From contig OZ024848.1 in assembly GCA_964017145.1 (NCBI GenBank), positions 1,500,501-1,564,500 on the forward strand: 64,000 bases of DNA, written 5' to 3'. The notes below the pieces were generated by a model that saw nothing but the letters and a program-made list of their open reading frames with translations, did no database searches and was not told where the DNA came from. Made by a program: the position numbers and the translations under genes. Positions 22,122 through 34,600 of the stretch are shown here, piece by piece. The DNA comes from Agrocybe praecox. Its lineage: Eukaryota > Basidiomycota > Agaricomycetes > Agaricales > Agrocybaceae. Each line of letters starts with the position of its first letter. The stretch's first letter is position 1.

Positions 22122-25100
22122 ATGCCAGCCGCAAAGAAACGTTCAAAGGCCGGAGAAGGGACCAGCAGATCTGCTGTTGCTTCACAGGCATTGCGGGAGA
22201 AGGCAAGAGAGGGCCAGTTGGTCCCAAATTTGACAAAATACAAAAAATGGAAGCTGAAAATCAAGGAGAAGGATCCTCACTCCAGTGTTGGCATCGCCAG
22301 TGGTTATCCACGTGGATTCCCACATCGCCTCGAATGTGGATATCCATGCCCACACATGGGCGTGGTGATCTCCTAATATAGTATAGACTGTGATGTACAT
22401 GGCAAACCACTGTGTCACACTGTTGAAAAAAATGTAAAGGTCCACCACAGGGCGGAGGAAGGCTCGCTTTGTCATCTCAGCTGGCGACTAAGCTGATTAT
22501 AATTTTCGCAGTGTGCGTGCGTTTGGTTTGTTCAGGGCCTGTAATTCGGCGGTATTCTGATCATGTACATCATTTCGTATGCAGTGTAGTAGTGTAATAG
22601 CAAACACAGTCATCAAACAGTTCCCGAGTCTCTTGATTGAGGTTTCGTTCAGTGCGGGTGGTAAGCAATTTCTCACAAAAAGGCAGAAAAGGGTCAATGA
22701 TAATCATAAAACAGAACAGAACAAACCAATATCTTATTTGCCAGGAAAGTGATGCATCATAAGAGGGATGGGGGGGTAATTAAAGCTCGTCATCCATAGT
22801 GCAAAGCCAGCCAAAAAAAAAAAAACCCCACAAAAAAGACACAGAAAAGGCAAAAACACGTAGTTTTTTCTGATGTATGCATTTAAAGTGGGTATTGCAA
22901 TGATTTTATAATGAGAAAAGCTCATCAGCAGTAAAACTTCGAGAGAGCAAGCCAAAGGAAAAGTGTCACAGGGATAAGTTTCATACCCACACTTTGGCTT
23001 TGTTTGTTCAGGGCAAGTGTGCAGCTGGACCCCTCATACCACAGAGTTGCTCGCTTCACTCGCAATAAATAAAAAACTGTAGGTACTCGAGAAAGCCTAG
23101 AGGTGTGCCAATAAAATACTGAGGCTAACTATGAAAGATTGGAAGGGTGAAAAATGTTGTTACCATCGTAGAAATCCAACAGGATCCCCCTCAGCATCAA
23201 AATCTAATAGCTGGTGCAATAAGAGGTTTTTTGTTAGTTTCTCAATTTAAATAATTTATATAAGCCAGCTACATATTTAACATATAAATATAACTTGATA
23301 TCGAGGAGAAAGAATGTGCAAAAACATCACCAATGTGCGTTTTAACTTTTGAAGACATTCTGACTTGTTGTGACGCGTTATTGATGTATTTGATGATACA
23401 TAAATTCTGCACCTCGGCCATTTTGGACGTGGCGAAAAAGCCTAGGAAAAGCCATGCCCACATTTGTGGGGTGTGGATAGTATCCACGTGGATAACCACA
23501 ATCGTGGTAGGCTATGACATTGTAAGATGGAATGATCACTTGAACAAGTGCAAAGCGAAGCAGGGCAGCAAAGGAGGACCGAAACTGTGAATTCCAAGTT
23601 TATTCGCCGTTGGAGTCAGAAGCAACTTGCCAGGTGAAGCGCAGGTGAAAGTCACCATAAAACTGGCATCAAAACCGATAGCCAAGGCACCACCGTGTCC
23701 TGGAATTGGTGAAGTTGACGTGCCAAAGATAGTTCAATATCTGAACCGAACTAGTGTTCTTGGTGGAGGAGGAAAGTCTGTAACAGAAATCGCTAAACGC
23801 CTTTTCAAGGTCAAACTCTTCAGCAAACTCACCTCTGACAAACAGAGGAGCAATGTGCTTGATAGGCAGCTGCATGAGTGGATGTGGAGAAACGACCACG
23901 CAAACATGCGTGTTTACTCATGGATTAGAAGTCTGCAACTGTCGGATCAGACTCCCTGAAACGCCCTAAACCCTGCTCTTCATGCTTGTCTCTACTCAAT
24001 AACAAGACAGGGAAAGCATTCACTATATCTTTACAAACAAACATTATCGAAACGGATTGCTTGGACACATATATACAAAAACTATAAGAGTCCGTGAAAT
24101 CATAGAGGAAGAGGTGAGCCTTTCTTATGTTTTGTTAATGTTATTGCTCACCTTGCTTACAGAATGCGAAGACAAGTCGGTTTGTGAAGTATGTGAAAGG
24201 TGCTCTTGGCAGCAAATACAACAATGACGTCTTTAACGGCTTTCTACATGCCAAACACAAGCGAGAAGAGTGAGGTGTTGGAATGCAAAACTTTACCTAT
24301 GCGCAAGAATGAGAGGACATGTGTGCAATTACACGCATTCATAGTCCACACGCATATAATTCGTTGAAGGATTTTCTCCCAATGCCGTCCGAACGTCACC
24401 TTTAGTATGTTCTATTATTTCTTCTAATTGAATATGTCGAGGGCGGCTTATCAGTATGTTTTTTCAGGAGTCGAAACCCCAAATTTGCAATAAGTCCTTC
24501 CAGCTGGTAGTCAATCATCTGAAGAGTCTTGGATATGATGGTCCTGTAGTTCTGAGCTGCAACGACAGCAAGTTATTTGCCACATTCAGACTCTATTGGG
24601 ATGCAGATGAGGAAACATATTTTCTTGTAGGCAGCGATGATGGACCTTTGCGAGTGGCAGATCCAGAGAATGTATTGGACATTATTAAAGAGGCTAATGT
24701 AAAAAAGGCGTCATTGGTAATTATCTTTCTTCTTGACTTTGAAAAATTGAATTAAATCCTCTTATTAGATGCGATTATGGTGCTTAACTGTTCCTGCGCC
24801 AAAAGTTAGCCCAATCATTGTTGCAGCTTTGCCAATAAATTCGCTCAAGGCACCCGCTCTTCTTCAACTCCTTGTCCAGGTGCTTGATGGTCTGATTGAC
24901 CAAGGAATCTCGGTAATTTCATACACATGTGATGGGACAATAGTGGAGAGAAAGGTCCAAAAAGATTTTGTGGATCTCTGTCAGGTCAAGTCATACACTA
25001 TCCCAAGCCTGCCCTGGCCGATCAGCAATTTCAGTACTGTACGCATTCTATCGAGGTCAGGATATATGTATGGTCCAAGACTCAAAGCACGCACTCAAGA

Positions 25101-25132
25101 CATTGCGAAATAATCTATATTTGAGCGCAAGG
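22122..25132 (+). pseudogene. Transposase-like gene of an agaricomycete family, split and truncated
   Basis: Fragments in one orientation: a basic N-terminus (22122-22290); a Trp/His/Cys zinc-finger-like stretch (RWNDHLNKC near 23530); a block CPGIGEVDVPKIVQYL to LHEWMWRNDH (23690-23900); a segment near 24165-24270; and a core at 24456-25130 with VVLSCNDSKL and ISYTCDGTIVER, ending in MVQDSKHALKTLRNNLY. A 54-bp GT-AG intron lies at about 24716-24769. The core resembles a recurrent agaricomycete hypothetical family that I take to be an RNase H-fold transposase, with Asp residues in the two named motifs as candidate ligands. The gene is interrupted by the TIR element 22300-23499, has a frameshift near 25030, and stops at the CACTTCAGTG terminus at 25133. 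The other half is not in the window. The family name is an inference. Confidence 0.5.
22300..23499. mobile_element. 1.2-kb TIR element inside the transposase-like gene
   Basis: GTGGTTATCCACGTGGAT at 22300-22317 is the exact reverse complement of 23482-23499. The similarity continues inward through a weaker CCCACA-TGTGG region. The interior has no coding signal. Flanks share ATCG but no clean 8-bp duplication, so the superfamily is unclear. The host fragments read in the same direction on both sides. Confidence 0.6.
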
Positions 25133-27593
25133 CACTTCAGTGGCCCCCTTGAAGGTACCTACTAGGCTACAAAAATATGGCTTTTTTTGCAGCCTAGAGG
25201 TGGTGAAGAAAAAAAAAAAAACTCTGCACAAATTTTTCTGTGACTTCAAAAGTTTTTGTCACTCCTTAAAATTTTTAAAATCCAAGCAGGTTCCAGGGGT
25301 CCTTCTAACAAAATTTAAATGCAAAAATTATTATTTTTACAGCATTTTCCCAGTATAGGGGGCATATTGTTTTGCTCCTCTAGGCTTCATTTATGGGCCA
25401 TTTGAGCTCATTTTTTGTATGATACTAGGGTTATATATGTAGTATCCAAAAAGAGACATACAGACAAATTAGAGAATTTATATCACAGCTTATGGCTGGG
25501 CTGAAACCTCTTGGTTAGGGCTTGCTTATAGGTTGGAATGTATGTGTCAGTGCTTATAAATAGCTTGGGACTTGTAAATAAGCTACAGTATGCACATTGG
25601 ATCTCACATCTGGGTTAGAATGTGGAAATAAATTCAAGGAGCTAGGTTAAGACGTCTCTGTTGAGTGTGGATGTTAGAGCTTACAACATGATTGTACATA
25701 GCTCTGAAGGCCTGGATTGGGATGTGTCAAGGCATGTTCTTGTGTCCACAGTTATGTTATTATTACATTGTGACCCCATCTTTCCTGCTCTTATGTTTGC
25801 TAAGCATCCTTCTCCACATACCTAAGTTGACCCCTGACAGAATGTCTTTCTTAAGTATGAATATTAGGGCTTATGTCTTGGTTGTACATACATCTGAAGG
25901 TGTTGAATGTAGATGTTAGAGCTTATGATTTTGTTGTGAATAAATACACCTAGGTAGAGACTTGTTAATAACTTAGAATGTGTATGTTTGGGTTCAAATG
26001 TTTAGGTTGGGCTATGCAGATAGAGTAGAAGGCCAAGCTTTGCAACTTGGAAATAAGTCAGAAGGACTAAGGTATTATAGCTGAATTAGGACTCACAAAT
26101 AAGTTTGAATAACTGTGTGCTACATAATATTGTTGGGTTTTTACATTTTTTTAAAAAAATGAAAAAAATTGTAAAAATTAAAAAATTGAAATTGAAATTT
26201 TGTTTTTTTGTTTTTTGTTTTTATTATTATTAATTCTTATGTATGAATTTTAAAAAAAGCCTTTCATAATGAGATAAAAATAAAACAGAATAGGATATAT
26301 TTATTTTTAGTTTGATCTATTTTTATTTGATCTATTTTTTAACTTTAAGCTATTTTTAGAACACTTTACATATTTAGATAGACCATACCAAAAATAGTAT
26401 AGAACACATTTTTTGATGATTTTAGAATTTATTTTTAGCTTGCTATGAATATTTCAATCTTTTAATTTGATTTGTATCCAGCTTTCCATGGAAATTTTGC
26501 GTTTTGTGGTTGATTCATTGATGGTTATGTAATAAAAAATATTTAGCACAATCCCTGAATTTTTCTCTACACAGCCATATAATTTTTGTATCTGTGGCTG
26601 TACTCTGCACTATTTTATCTTATCTAAAGCATAGCAATACAATGCTACCTTATCAAAAATGTGGCTATGTATTTTATATCTTATCTTATGTGGCTGTGTA
26701 ATCTTATCATATCATATCTGTGGCTGTGGCATCTCTCTCACATGACTAATTCCCTAAAAAAGCGGTTTTCACTCCATGTTGTACAGTTCACTATATCTGG
26801 GTGCTTTTTGATAAAACAAAAGGTGGATATAGCATTTTATACATTTATGAGGATTTATGGTGTACTCAAAAATGCGAAAATGTAAGAGGAAGGGATGGAT
26901 GCAGAAAAGTGCATCTGGATAATGTTCAAAAATAATCTGGTCTATTTATAAATAGGTCCAAAAAGCGCACCAAATCTCTCTTTCACTCTATTATGGGTCC
27001 TTTTTCATCAAATAAAATTCTGATACAGTATTCCATCTATTTATTATTATTTATCCACTGCATATACAGATCCAAAATCAATGGGATTGCAGTGCATTTA
27101 CATAATATTCAAAAATGATCTGTACTATTTATAAAATGCTCTCAAAAAGCGCACATTTGCTGTGGTTTCACCCTATTAAAAAATACAGGACTATTCCTGA
27201 ATTATTGACAGACCTCATATGTATGTTATACAGCAAAAACATATGCCATAACCCTTCACAACATTCTAAAAAAGCGAACATGTCCCAATTGGGAAATTAC
27301 TTCCATTTTGGGACATCATTCAGAAATCAAGGTATTTCAGGTGTGATTAATGGTGATTTGGGGCCCATATAAGATATTCAGACTGTATATTCTTGTAACC
27401 CAGTCTTTACATATCAGTATAATAGACAATCATGGACTCAAAGTCTGCTCGTATGTTGTCAGTCTGCTCATACATTATCATAGTAGATTAAACTAGTAAA
27501 AGATCATCATTTCTGGTAGTTCTATTAATCAATCATTAAGTGACACAGTGTACATAGTTGTAGCACACAACAATGAAACCTTGATAACCTACA

Positions 27594-27793
27594 NNNNNNN
27601 NNNNNNNNNNNNNNNNNNNNNNNNNNNNNNNNNNNNNNNNNNNNNNNNNNNNNNNNNNNNNNNNNNNNNNNNNNNNNNNNNNNNNNNNNNNNNNNNNNNN
27701 NNNNNNNNNNNNNNNNNNNNNNNNNNNNNNNNNNNNNNNNNNNNNNNNNNNNNNNNNNNNNNNNNNNNNNNNNNNNNNNNNNNNNNNNNNNNN
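27594..27793. other. Assembly gap (200 N)
   Basis: Exactly 200 unknown bases, so the size is probably a placeholder. The reading frames that cross it are meaningless. Confidence 0.99.
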
Positions 27794-28264
27794 GTTACAG
27801 ATGTTGATTCTATATTCAAGCCTAGCTCAAACAAGACACTCACCAGAAGTTCTTTACATGTATTGTTGGTGGTTTCATTACTGCATAAGGGCTTAAATAC
27901 AATAATGGACATCATATCCATCCTACAAAAGCCTCAGAATACTGTGAATCAATGCTTGCTATACAAGGTATCTATAGACTCTTGAAGTGATCTAACAGTC
28001 TTCAAAGGGACTTGTGATGTATAAAAGTATAGCAAAAGTTCGCTTTTTAGACTTATTTATAAATAAGTCATATTATTTTTGAACATTATCCAGATGCACT
28101 TCTGTGCATCCATCCTTTCTCTTTGTATTTATGCATTTTTAAAGGTCTTATAAATCACTAGAACCTATATCCACCTTTTTTTTGTGGCAAAAAAGCACGC
28201 AAAACATGAGAAATCAGACAATGTAGCCTTTTAGGCATTTAATCATGTGAGATATTCCAAACAC

Positions 28265-28475
28265 ATCTGATAAGATAAGATAAGATAATGATAATGATAA
28301 TGATAGGATAGGATAAGATAGGATAAGATAGGATAAGATAGGATAGGATAAGATATGACAGGATAGAATAAGATAAGATAGGATAGGATAAGATAGGATA
28401 AGATAGGATAAGATATGATAAGATATGACAGGATAGGATAAGATATGATAAGATAGGATAGGATAAGATATTTAT
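28265..28475. repeat. GATAAGATAGG-type minisatellite
   Basis: About 210 bp of GATAA/GATAG/GATAT pentamer mixtures. The mirror arm near 26620-26720 has only a few such words, so the array expanded after the arms formed. Confidence 0.9.
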
Positions 28476-28719
28476 TAACATAGCTACAAGTCAGATAAGA
28501 TATTCAAAGCATAGCCACAGTAAAATAAAACATTACAGTATAGCCACACATAAGATTAGATATAGTGACATTGTCACACTTTTTCTAAAAATGTTTTTGG
28601 GTCTTTATTTAGAAGGGTAGAAATGTTTTATATTGTAAAATGTTTTAAAATATGCTAAAATGTTTCAAAGTGCAAAAACATTTTTAAAGGACAAAAATGT
28701 TTCTACAAAAACATTCTAA

Positions 28720-28770
28720 AGGGCCTATTAGGTTGTTTATTTATCAGAAATTAATCAACCTAATAGGTCC
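28720..28770. repeat. Short hairpin next to the CACTGAAGTG end
   Basis: GGCCTATTAGGTTG at about 28721 and CAACCTAATAGG at about 28757 form a stem of about 12-14 bp with a loop of about 22 bases. Confidence 0.6.
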
Positions 28771-28791
28771 TTACTGTGGTTCACTGAAGTG

Positions 28792-29039
28792 GGTCACTTA
28801 CAGATCATTGGGTTTCTGCCAATTCTTCCCACCAAAGCATAAAGGGCAGCATTCACGCAAGTATTCACTTGGTCGATCCAAGTGTAACTTGGCTTTTTAA
28901 AATTTTATTTTAAAATTTGGCATCTTTTGATTTCAAAGATTCATACCAGATGAAGAAGTTTCTTCCCTTGGTAAATGCTGTGGCTCATGAACAGTATCTT
29001 TTGTAAGAAAGATTAGCTGATAATATTATGTTATATTTA
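28792..29039. other. Short AT-rich stretch, no gene seen
   Basis: It separates the CACTGAAGTG end from the KDZ remnant. No convincing continuation of either neighbour was found. Confidence 0.4.
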
Positions 29040-29962
29040 TTGTTTTACCTTCATCATCCTCCATAGATAAAACAGATCCATGAATGTTATCCAAGTAATC
29101 ATGGATTACCAAATTCTTAGTATCAGTCAGCATAGCATACCAATGCAATGCATTGCCAAATCACCCTCGCAAGCTGTCCTATGATAAAATATAAAATAAT
29201 TGCTGTTTGTGACTTTGAAAAACTTACTCGGGTTCGAAGTTTAAATTTTCAGGCACTTAAAAATCCTTCTAGAGTTTCACACCAAGCTGTTGTATTAGGA
29301 ACAGCATTGACAAAGAGCTCTCGAGCAAAATCCAGAACATTTAAATCAACCGCAAGTGTAGGTTCAAGTGGTGCACATGGAAATAGTCCAAGTGAGAGGA
29401 GTTGAAGAGCAGGCTCAATACAAGTGCAAAGAGAAATCTTTTCAATTTCTGTTCAATTGTCAAAGCTGTGCCCAAAATATCAAATAATACTACACTTACT
29501 TTCAAAGAAGACGCAAGACACTTCCAGTATACGACCAAGATGACAGCCTTTGCAGTTTGATGAATTTGCGAGGTTTTTGACATTTCGTAGGCTTTGAGTC
29601 TCTGCTAAAAGATCCATATAGGGTTTGAGCAAGGCAGGTATGATATCTTCACTCCACTTGCGCCATTGTTGTTGTTTCTTCATTGATCGGTTGTCAATAT
29701 GAACTTCATCCAAGTCATGACCAATGTAGACAATGCCTTCACTACCGTGCAGTGACTCTACAGGAGATGATGGAGCGCTGGACTGAGTACGTTGTGAATA
29801 GACTCCAGACGGTGCATATACAAGTCCTCTTGGTCCATACACAAGTCCTCCTGATGCATACGGACGTCGGTCTCTTAGTGTTTCAACAGAAACTAGGCCT
29901 TGATCAGAAGTACCAATAGTAGGCACAAAAATATTTCCTGCTCTGCGGAAGGCTTTTGGCAT
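29040..29962 (-). pseudogene. CxC1 / KDZ transposase N-terminal part, truncated and broken
   Basis: ATG at 29962. After a tail-like N-terminus comes the helical WRKWSEDIIPALLKPYMDLL block (about 29690-29620). The cysteine cluster follows (CKGCHLGRILEVSCVFF), continued after a short GT-AG intron by ISLCTCIEPALQLL, LGLFPCAP and TAWCETLEGFL (about 29430-29260). A further exon encodes a FGNALHWY stretch. Two in-frame TGA codons (minus strand, at 29249-29251 and 29161-29163) sit where the family usually has Arg. The KDZ catalytic domain is missing, with sequence ending near the CACTGAAGTG terminus. Known: CxC1 accompanies Kyakuja-Dileera-Zisupton transposases in basidiomycetes. Inference: dead remnant. 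Confidence 0.8.
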
Positions 29963-30359
29963 GATGAGGGAGAGAAAGAAAGAAGGGAAACAAACATATC
30001 AGACTTTGATCAACTTTATATACAGTTTAAATATAACTCAAATAAAATTCCCACAGGACAATATAAGAAATAGTTTATTTTTATACCTTATATAAATCTC
30101 AAAATAACTTACAGAATTATCCCAGACAGGCAAGAAAAGATGATTTATTTTTACAAATGGGGAATTCTAAATGTACCGCTAGAATTCCTGAACAGCAGGC
30201 AAGATGTATGAAAATTTATTTAATAAGAAATGAATACCAAATGGGACCAAAGCACAACGAAAACCTAAATAAATCAGTTTCTATGTTAGATAATTTGATA
30301 AAGCATGAATATAAGAGACTTACAAAATGTGAACAAGGTTGTGCATAGGTGTAGTGGAG
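29963..30359. other. Spacer, no gene seen
   Basis: AT-rich sequence between the start of the KDZ remnant and the stop of the next minus-strand gene. Only short unsupported frames. Confidence 0.5.
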
Positions 30360-31442
30360 TCAAGATAGAACTGCCAAGCCAGACGTAAGGGGGGAAGCAA
30401 TCGCAATGCGATGAGGGATCGTCGGGGCGCGACCAAAGTAATCAAAAAAGTGTTGGCAATAAGCCACAAAGGCAATTTTCTCAACAGCAGCCACGTGTTC
30501 TTCGGTAGAGTTTGCCTTGGTGAGCACCATGGATTCAAGATGACCGACTTGAGATCCCCTCCAGCCAATCAGCACCTGACAAAAATTCTCTATATATGGG
30601 GCGTGAACTTCCCACTCCACCATGCACAAACCACTATCACCTGTAGGCACACACGTAATTATATGTTTCCGGTCTGAGAAGCACTTGGCAACAATTTCAT
30701 CCTGACTACGTGCAACTTCAGCCCTTAGCCCCGAGCGAGGTATGATGCAATGATCCAAGACAAGAAATTCCAAGCGGAAATTGTTCTCGAAGGCTTCCCA
30801 CAAGAGCTCGTGTATCATTTGGGGAGGTATCTTGCTCCCTCGATCAGAGTCTTTTGCAGACGCGACCACTTTCTCCTTCCAAATAATCGCAACTGGACAG
30901 GGAGGAGAAGGCAGATTGATGGCGAACAGCGTCTTGAGGTCTTTGGTGGTCTTGCCCTTGTGAGAAGCAGGACGTTGGTTGCTGTCAATGCAGATTGCTG
31001 GGCTCACTACAAACAAAAAAAAAGTCTTTCCAGTCCTGAGGCAGTGGGGAGGGAAATTGAACATCGTCGAGACGCGCCACCGCACATTGAGCCCATGAAG
31101 CCCGAATGGCTAGCCAGCATGCTGCCACGTTCCTGATCTTTGTCCAATCTTTGCCGGCAAGCATGAAAGGATCGAGGTAGGCATAGCCGCGGAGAAGGAG
31201 AAGCTTTGAGTGGTCTCAAACTTGTCGAGGGTTGGGCTTGACCGCCTTCATTGCATTGATCCATGCAGGCGTTGTTTGTAACATTTTGTAGTGTGGACAG
31301 ACAGGTTCCTGGAACTTGGCAGGATTGAAAGTGAGGGGTGTCTGGACATGGCCAACCGATTGCTGAACAATGAAATTTGCATTCCAAGTCACAGCAGGCT
31401 CGATGGCCCTGGAAGACGTAGACGAACGAGGTGGCCATTCAG
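30360..31442 (-). pseudogene. C-terminal part of an unknown agaricomycete protein, split by a MULE
   Basis: This is the downstream half of the gene starting at 36402. The exon begins at 31442 after the intron that carries the MULE. It runs through TWNANFIVQQSVGHVQTPL, and then an in-frame TGA (plus-strand 31216-31218) interrupts. The frame continues with GYAYLDPFMLAGKDWTKI and WLAIRASWAQ, and shifts by one base at the T run near 31015-31023. It ends as an open stretch to the stop at 30360, containing EFLVLDHCIIPRS and a late AVEKIAFVAYCQHFFDYFGRAP motif. I recall this arrangement as a common family of unknown function in Agaricomycetes. No catalytic motif is recognised. Confidence 0.6.
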
Positions 31443-31620
31443 CTAGAGTACAAAAAATGAAATATATAATGAGATGATGTAGGGATGGAATATGCAAGTA
31501 TGAAACTGGGATTTTAAACTCACGCCTTAAGTAGCGGACTTTGAAATCAACAGGCGCATCGCGTCCGTAAATAGATTGCAAAATTCGACGCCGCCGTAGG
31601 GCAATTATTTAGAACCTCTC

Positions 31621-34600
31621 GTGTATTCACCCTTTCAAATGCAAAATCAAATCCCTTTCACATCACAATTCTCAGTACCTGAGCTTCAGGATGTCCCCCC
31701 ACCTCTTAAACAAAAAATTGATCTCAAATCAATATATCCATCCCTTCGCTTGTCAGAAAACCTGCAAAAAATTATGACATTGCATGTTATGAATGTAAAC
31801 CTTGATTATCGACGTTTTGACTACTCTGTCAAGCAACAAGGTAAAGGCTTTTATAAATGTTATAATTTTTAATTTAAATTTCACTCTGCAGAATCAGCCA
31901 TTCAACTATTATCTGAGCTGCAGCTTTATGTCCCACAGTCTGAAACAGAGGACCGTGACATTCAGGCAAAATTGGCCATCCAAAAATCTCAAGGAAACTA
32001 TTTTAATGGCAGATCTGTCAATAACAAGAGACGCTACCGCCGATTTACCCGGATTTATCAGTGCCAATGTGGTATTGATCATCAATCTGGCCGCCATACC
32101 TCTAAAAAAAGGCAAATTCCATGGAAAAATGTTGACTGTCTCTGTTGGATAAAGCTGATTACTGTTCATGATGAACAGAATGGTACATCTGTCTTATAAT
32201 TGTCCTAAAAATGTGCATATATGATGCATATATTTATATTTTAGATGGTGTCATGCTAGCAATTGACGAAATTAGTGGTATTTTTGATCACTCTGATCTT
32301 TGCATTGAGCAGATTGAGATGGATCGAAACCCACGCATTCCCCTCCACCCTGATCTTCGCAAATTTGCTTTAGAACAATTGCGAAAAAGTTCACCTCTTG
32401 CCCTTCTACGGTCGGAATGTGCAACTTGGGCAAATCAAAGGTGGCCAAACAATGTTGGTGACAAAAGCTTTAGGTTCAGGTTAACAACACATGATACAAC
32501 CTCACTATATCGAAAAATTTCACGGGAGCGCGGCATTCCGCAGAGGTCTGCTGCAGAAGAAAATCTTGACCGCTGGTTCCGATCTGACAAGCCAGTCCCA
32601 CCTTCCTCTCTTCTATCGCAATCCTGCTTACATTATCAAGCTCATGAGGTACCACAAACAGAGCGCTTCGAAATTATACTGTCAACACCCGAAATGCAAG
32701 ATGCCGCATGGAAATATGGGCATAAAAAACAAGTATTAATGGATTTAACCTTTGGCTTCTGCTCGGCACGAGCGCTTCTAGCTATTCTGATGGCTCTCGA
32801 TGAAAATGGCTCAGGCGTGCCTATTTGTTTCATTCTATTTACAGCTCGGGACACTGCAAAGGCAACACATGCGGATTATAACACAGAACTCCTTGATCGA
32901 CTACTCAGACTTTTCAGGGATAAAATGGGTCTTAATTCGGCTGGAGAAATATTCTCCATCTCAGTTGGTAACACTGATAATGACCCTCGGGAGCGAGCTG
33001 CACTGACATCAAACTGGCCAAATATTCTGCTGATTCTGTGCATGTTCCATATGTGGCAAGCCTGGCGAAACATGCTTAACCGCCAATTACGTGCTGTACC
33101 TCAAGGAGATGAACGACAATCAGTTCGTAAACGTCTTGGTAAACTGGTCATTGATCTTCTCAGGGAAATTACTGGACACGACATAGCTCTGGTGCGATAT
33201 CATGACGAGATTTCACACTGGAAAAAAGTTTTACGCAAAAGGAATGCCTCATCAAAATGCCAAGCTGCAGCTGCTCTCGCTTTTCTTGCATACTTGGCTT
33301 CTTATGTCGAGAACAAAGCTTACTGGCTGTCTTGGTCTCTTGGAGGAGCTATTGAAGCATCTAAGCGGCTTGGAGTCCCAATTCAACAGATAGCTCGAAC
33401 AACAAATCCACTTGAATCGTTCAATGGACGGATCAAAGGTAAATATTTCCGGCCTTATCAGCACTCTGGACGGCTACCACGCATCGATGTTTGGATTCTC
33501 CTGCTTATTACAACTGTTATGCTGGATTTCTTCAAGGAGAAACAAGAGAAGATCGAACTTAACAATTTCTATGCATCAAAACAAGTTCTGACAAAATATC
33601 CTGCCCCAATAACTTCATCACCCTCTCAATCTCATCAATCACTCTCTTTCACAGACATAAACACCTCTGACTCTACTAGCACAGTTAGCCGTACACCCAG
33701 GTCCGATGATCATTTTACCAAATGGATCCAAGACCTCGAAGATGGACTGCCAGACCCTGATGAAGAAATTGATCTACCCGACCCAGCAGCACTGCATTTA
33801 ACAGATTCTATGCTCGCCGTTGTTCAGGATCAAGGCTGTAGTGCCAATGCTAACGAACCTACTTATATTCAACAATCTCAACCTTTAAAGCCACCACTGC
33901 GTTACCGCCGCAAATCAATGTCTGTTGTTTCTGATAGTCTGGAATCAATCACCGATGCCGGAATCGGACTTGGTGAAATTGTACGGAAAGGCAAAGCTCG
34001 AGAAGTACTTGATTGCAAATGGTCGTTTAACAGCAAGTCAATTTACTTACCACTTTTACTTGCTCTTAGTTGTTTCCCTCACACAAGCCATCTACTCCCC
34101 ACCCACCTTCAAGTCCTGTGTCTGATTTACCTTCCCCATTTTCGTCTGGTCTGATGGTAAATTATGATGGCTCCTCGCATGTTTTTGCCAGCCAAAGCCG
34201 TGATATCTCAGACAATGAATTACTTGAGTCTGACTCAAGCATCCTTCGTGGGCTGGATACAAATAGAGTGGCATCAATGTCCGAGTCTGATCATTCACAA
34301 GAACAAACGGCCTGTAGCAGCCATCTGAAAGGTCACTCTCTCCTACTTCATCTTCCACATACAAAAGAATCACCCAATTTTCACCACGTCACAGCAATTG
34401 CTATGGAACTGATTGCATTCCAGCAAAATCAGGATGCAATTCTCAATAATCTTCGCAACCTTGTCCGTCTTACACCACCTGAATCAGCCCCACAACTCAA
34501 GGAACAATTGGACACTTTCATAAAAAGCTGTGAAGACATTTTTCTATCATCATCACATCCCTCCAATTCACATTCGACAATTGGGATTCAAAACAACTCC

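Larger units (their letters stand above)
26573..28565. repeat. Large inverted repeat around the assembly gap
   Basis: The arm at about 26583-27130 and the arm at about 28030-28565 are inverted relatives. Both hold GTGGATATAG-type and GATGCA-AA-TGCATC blocks, AAATAGGTC or its reverse, and GGCTATG/ATAGCCA with TTATCTTATC or its reverse. The centre contains 200 N. A long hairpin-like repeat is a likely reason the assembly failed here. Confidence 0.6.
25133..28791. mobile_element. Non-coding block ending in CACTTCAGTG / CACTGAAGTG
   Basis: It starts CACTTCAGTGGCCCC, 20 bp after the end of the transposase fragment, and ends CACTGAAGTG at 28791. Both ends also share, a little inward, the block ACCTAYTAGGYT (plus strand at the left end, reversed at the right). 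A GGTTCCAGGGGTCC block lies near 25291. The whole is AT-rich with no gene. Terminal CACT resembles CACTA-superfamily ends. Pairing of these two ends with each other is not proven, because the left end looks slightly closer to the one at 45764 and the right end to the one at 36662. Confidence 0.55.

Noticed and set aside
27548..27985. Reading frame across the N run
   Set aside because: More than half of it is unknown sequence.
28265..28475. Possible CRISPR-like or regulatory GATA array
   Set aside because: Eukaryotic contig; units are degenerate pentamers without spacers, so this is a minisatellite.
28239..28481. Minus-strand Ile-Leu-Ser-Tyr repeat frame
   Set aside because: Reading of the GATAAGATAGG minisatellite.
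30411..31136. Plus-strand frames opposite the split gene
   Set aside because: Antisense shadows of minus-strand exons that have recognisable conserved blocks.
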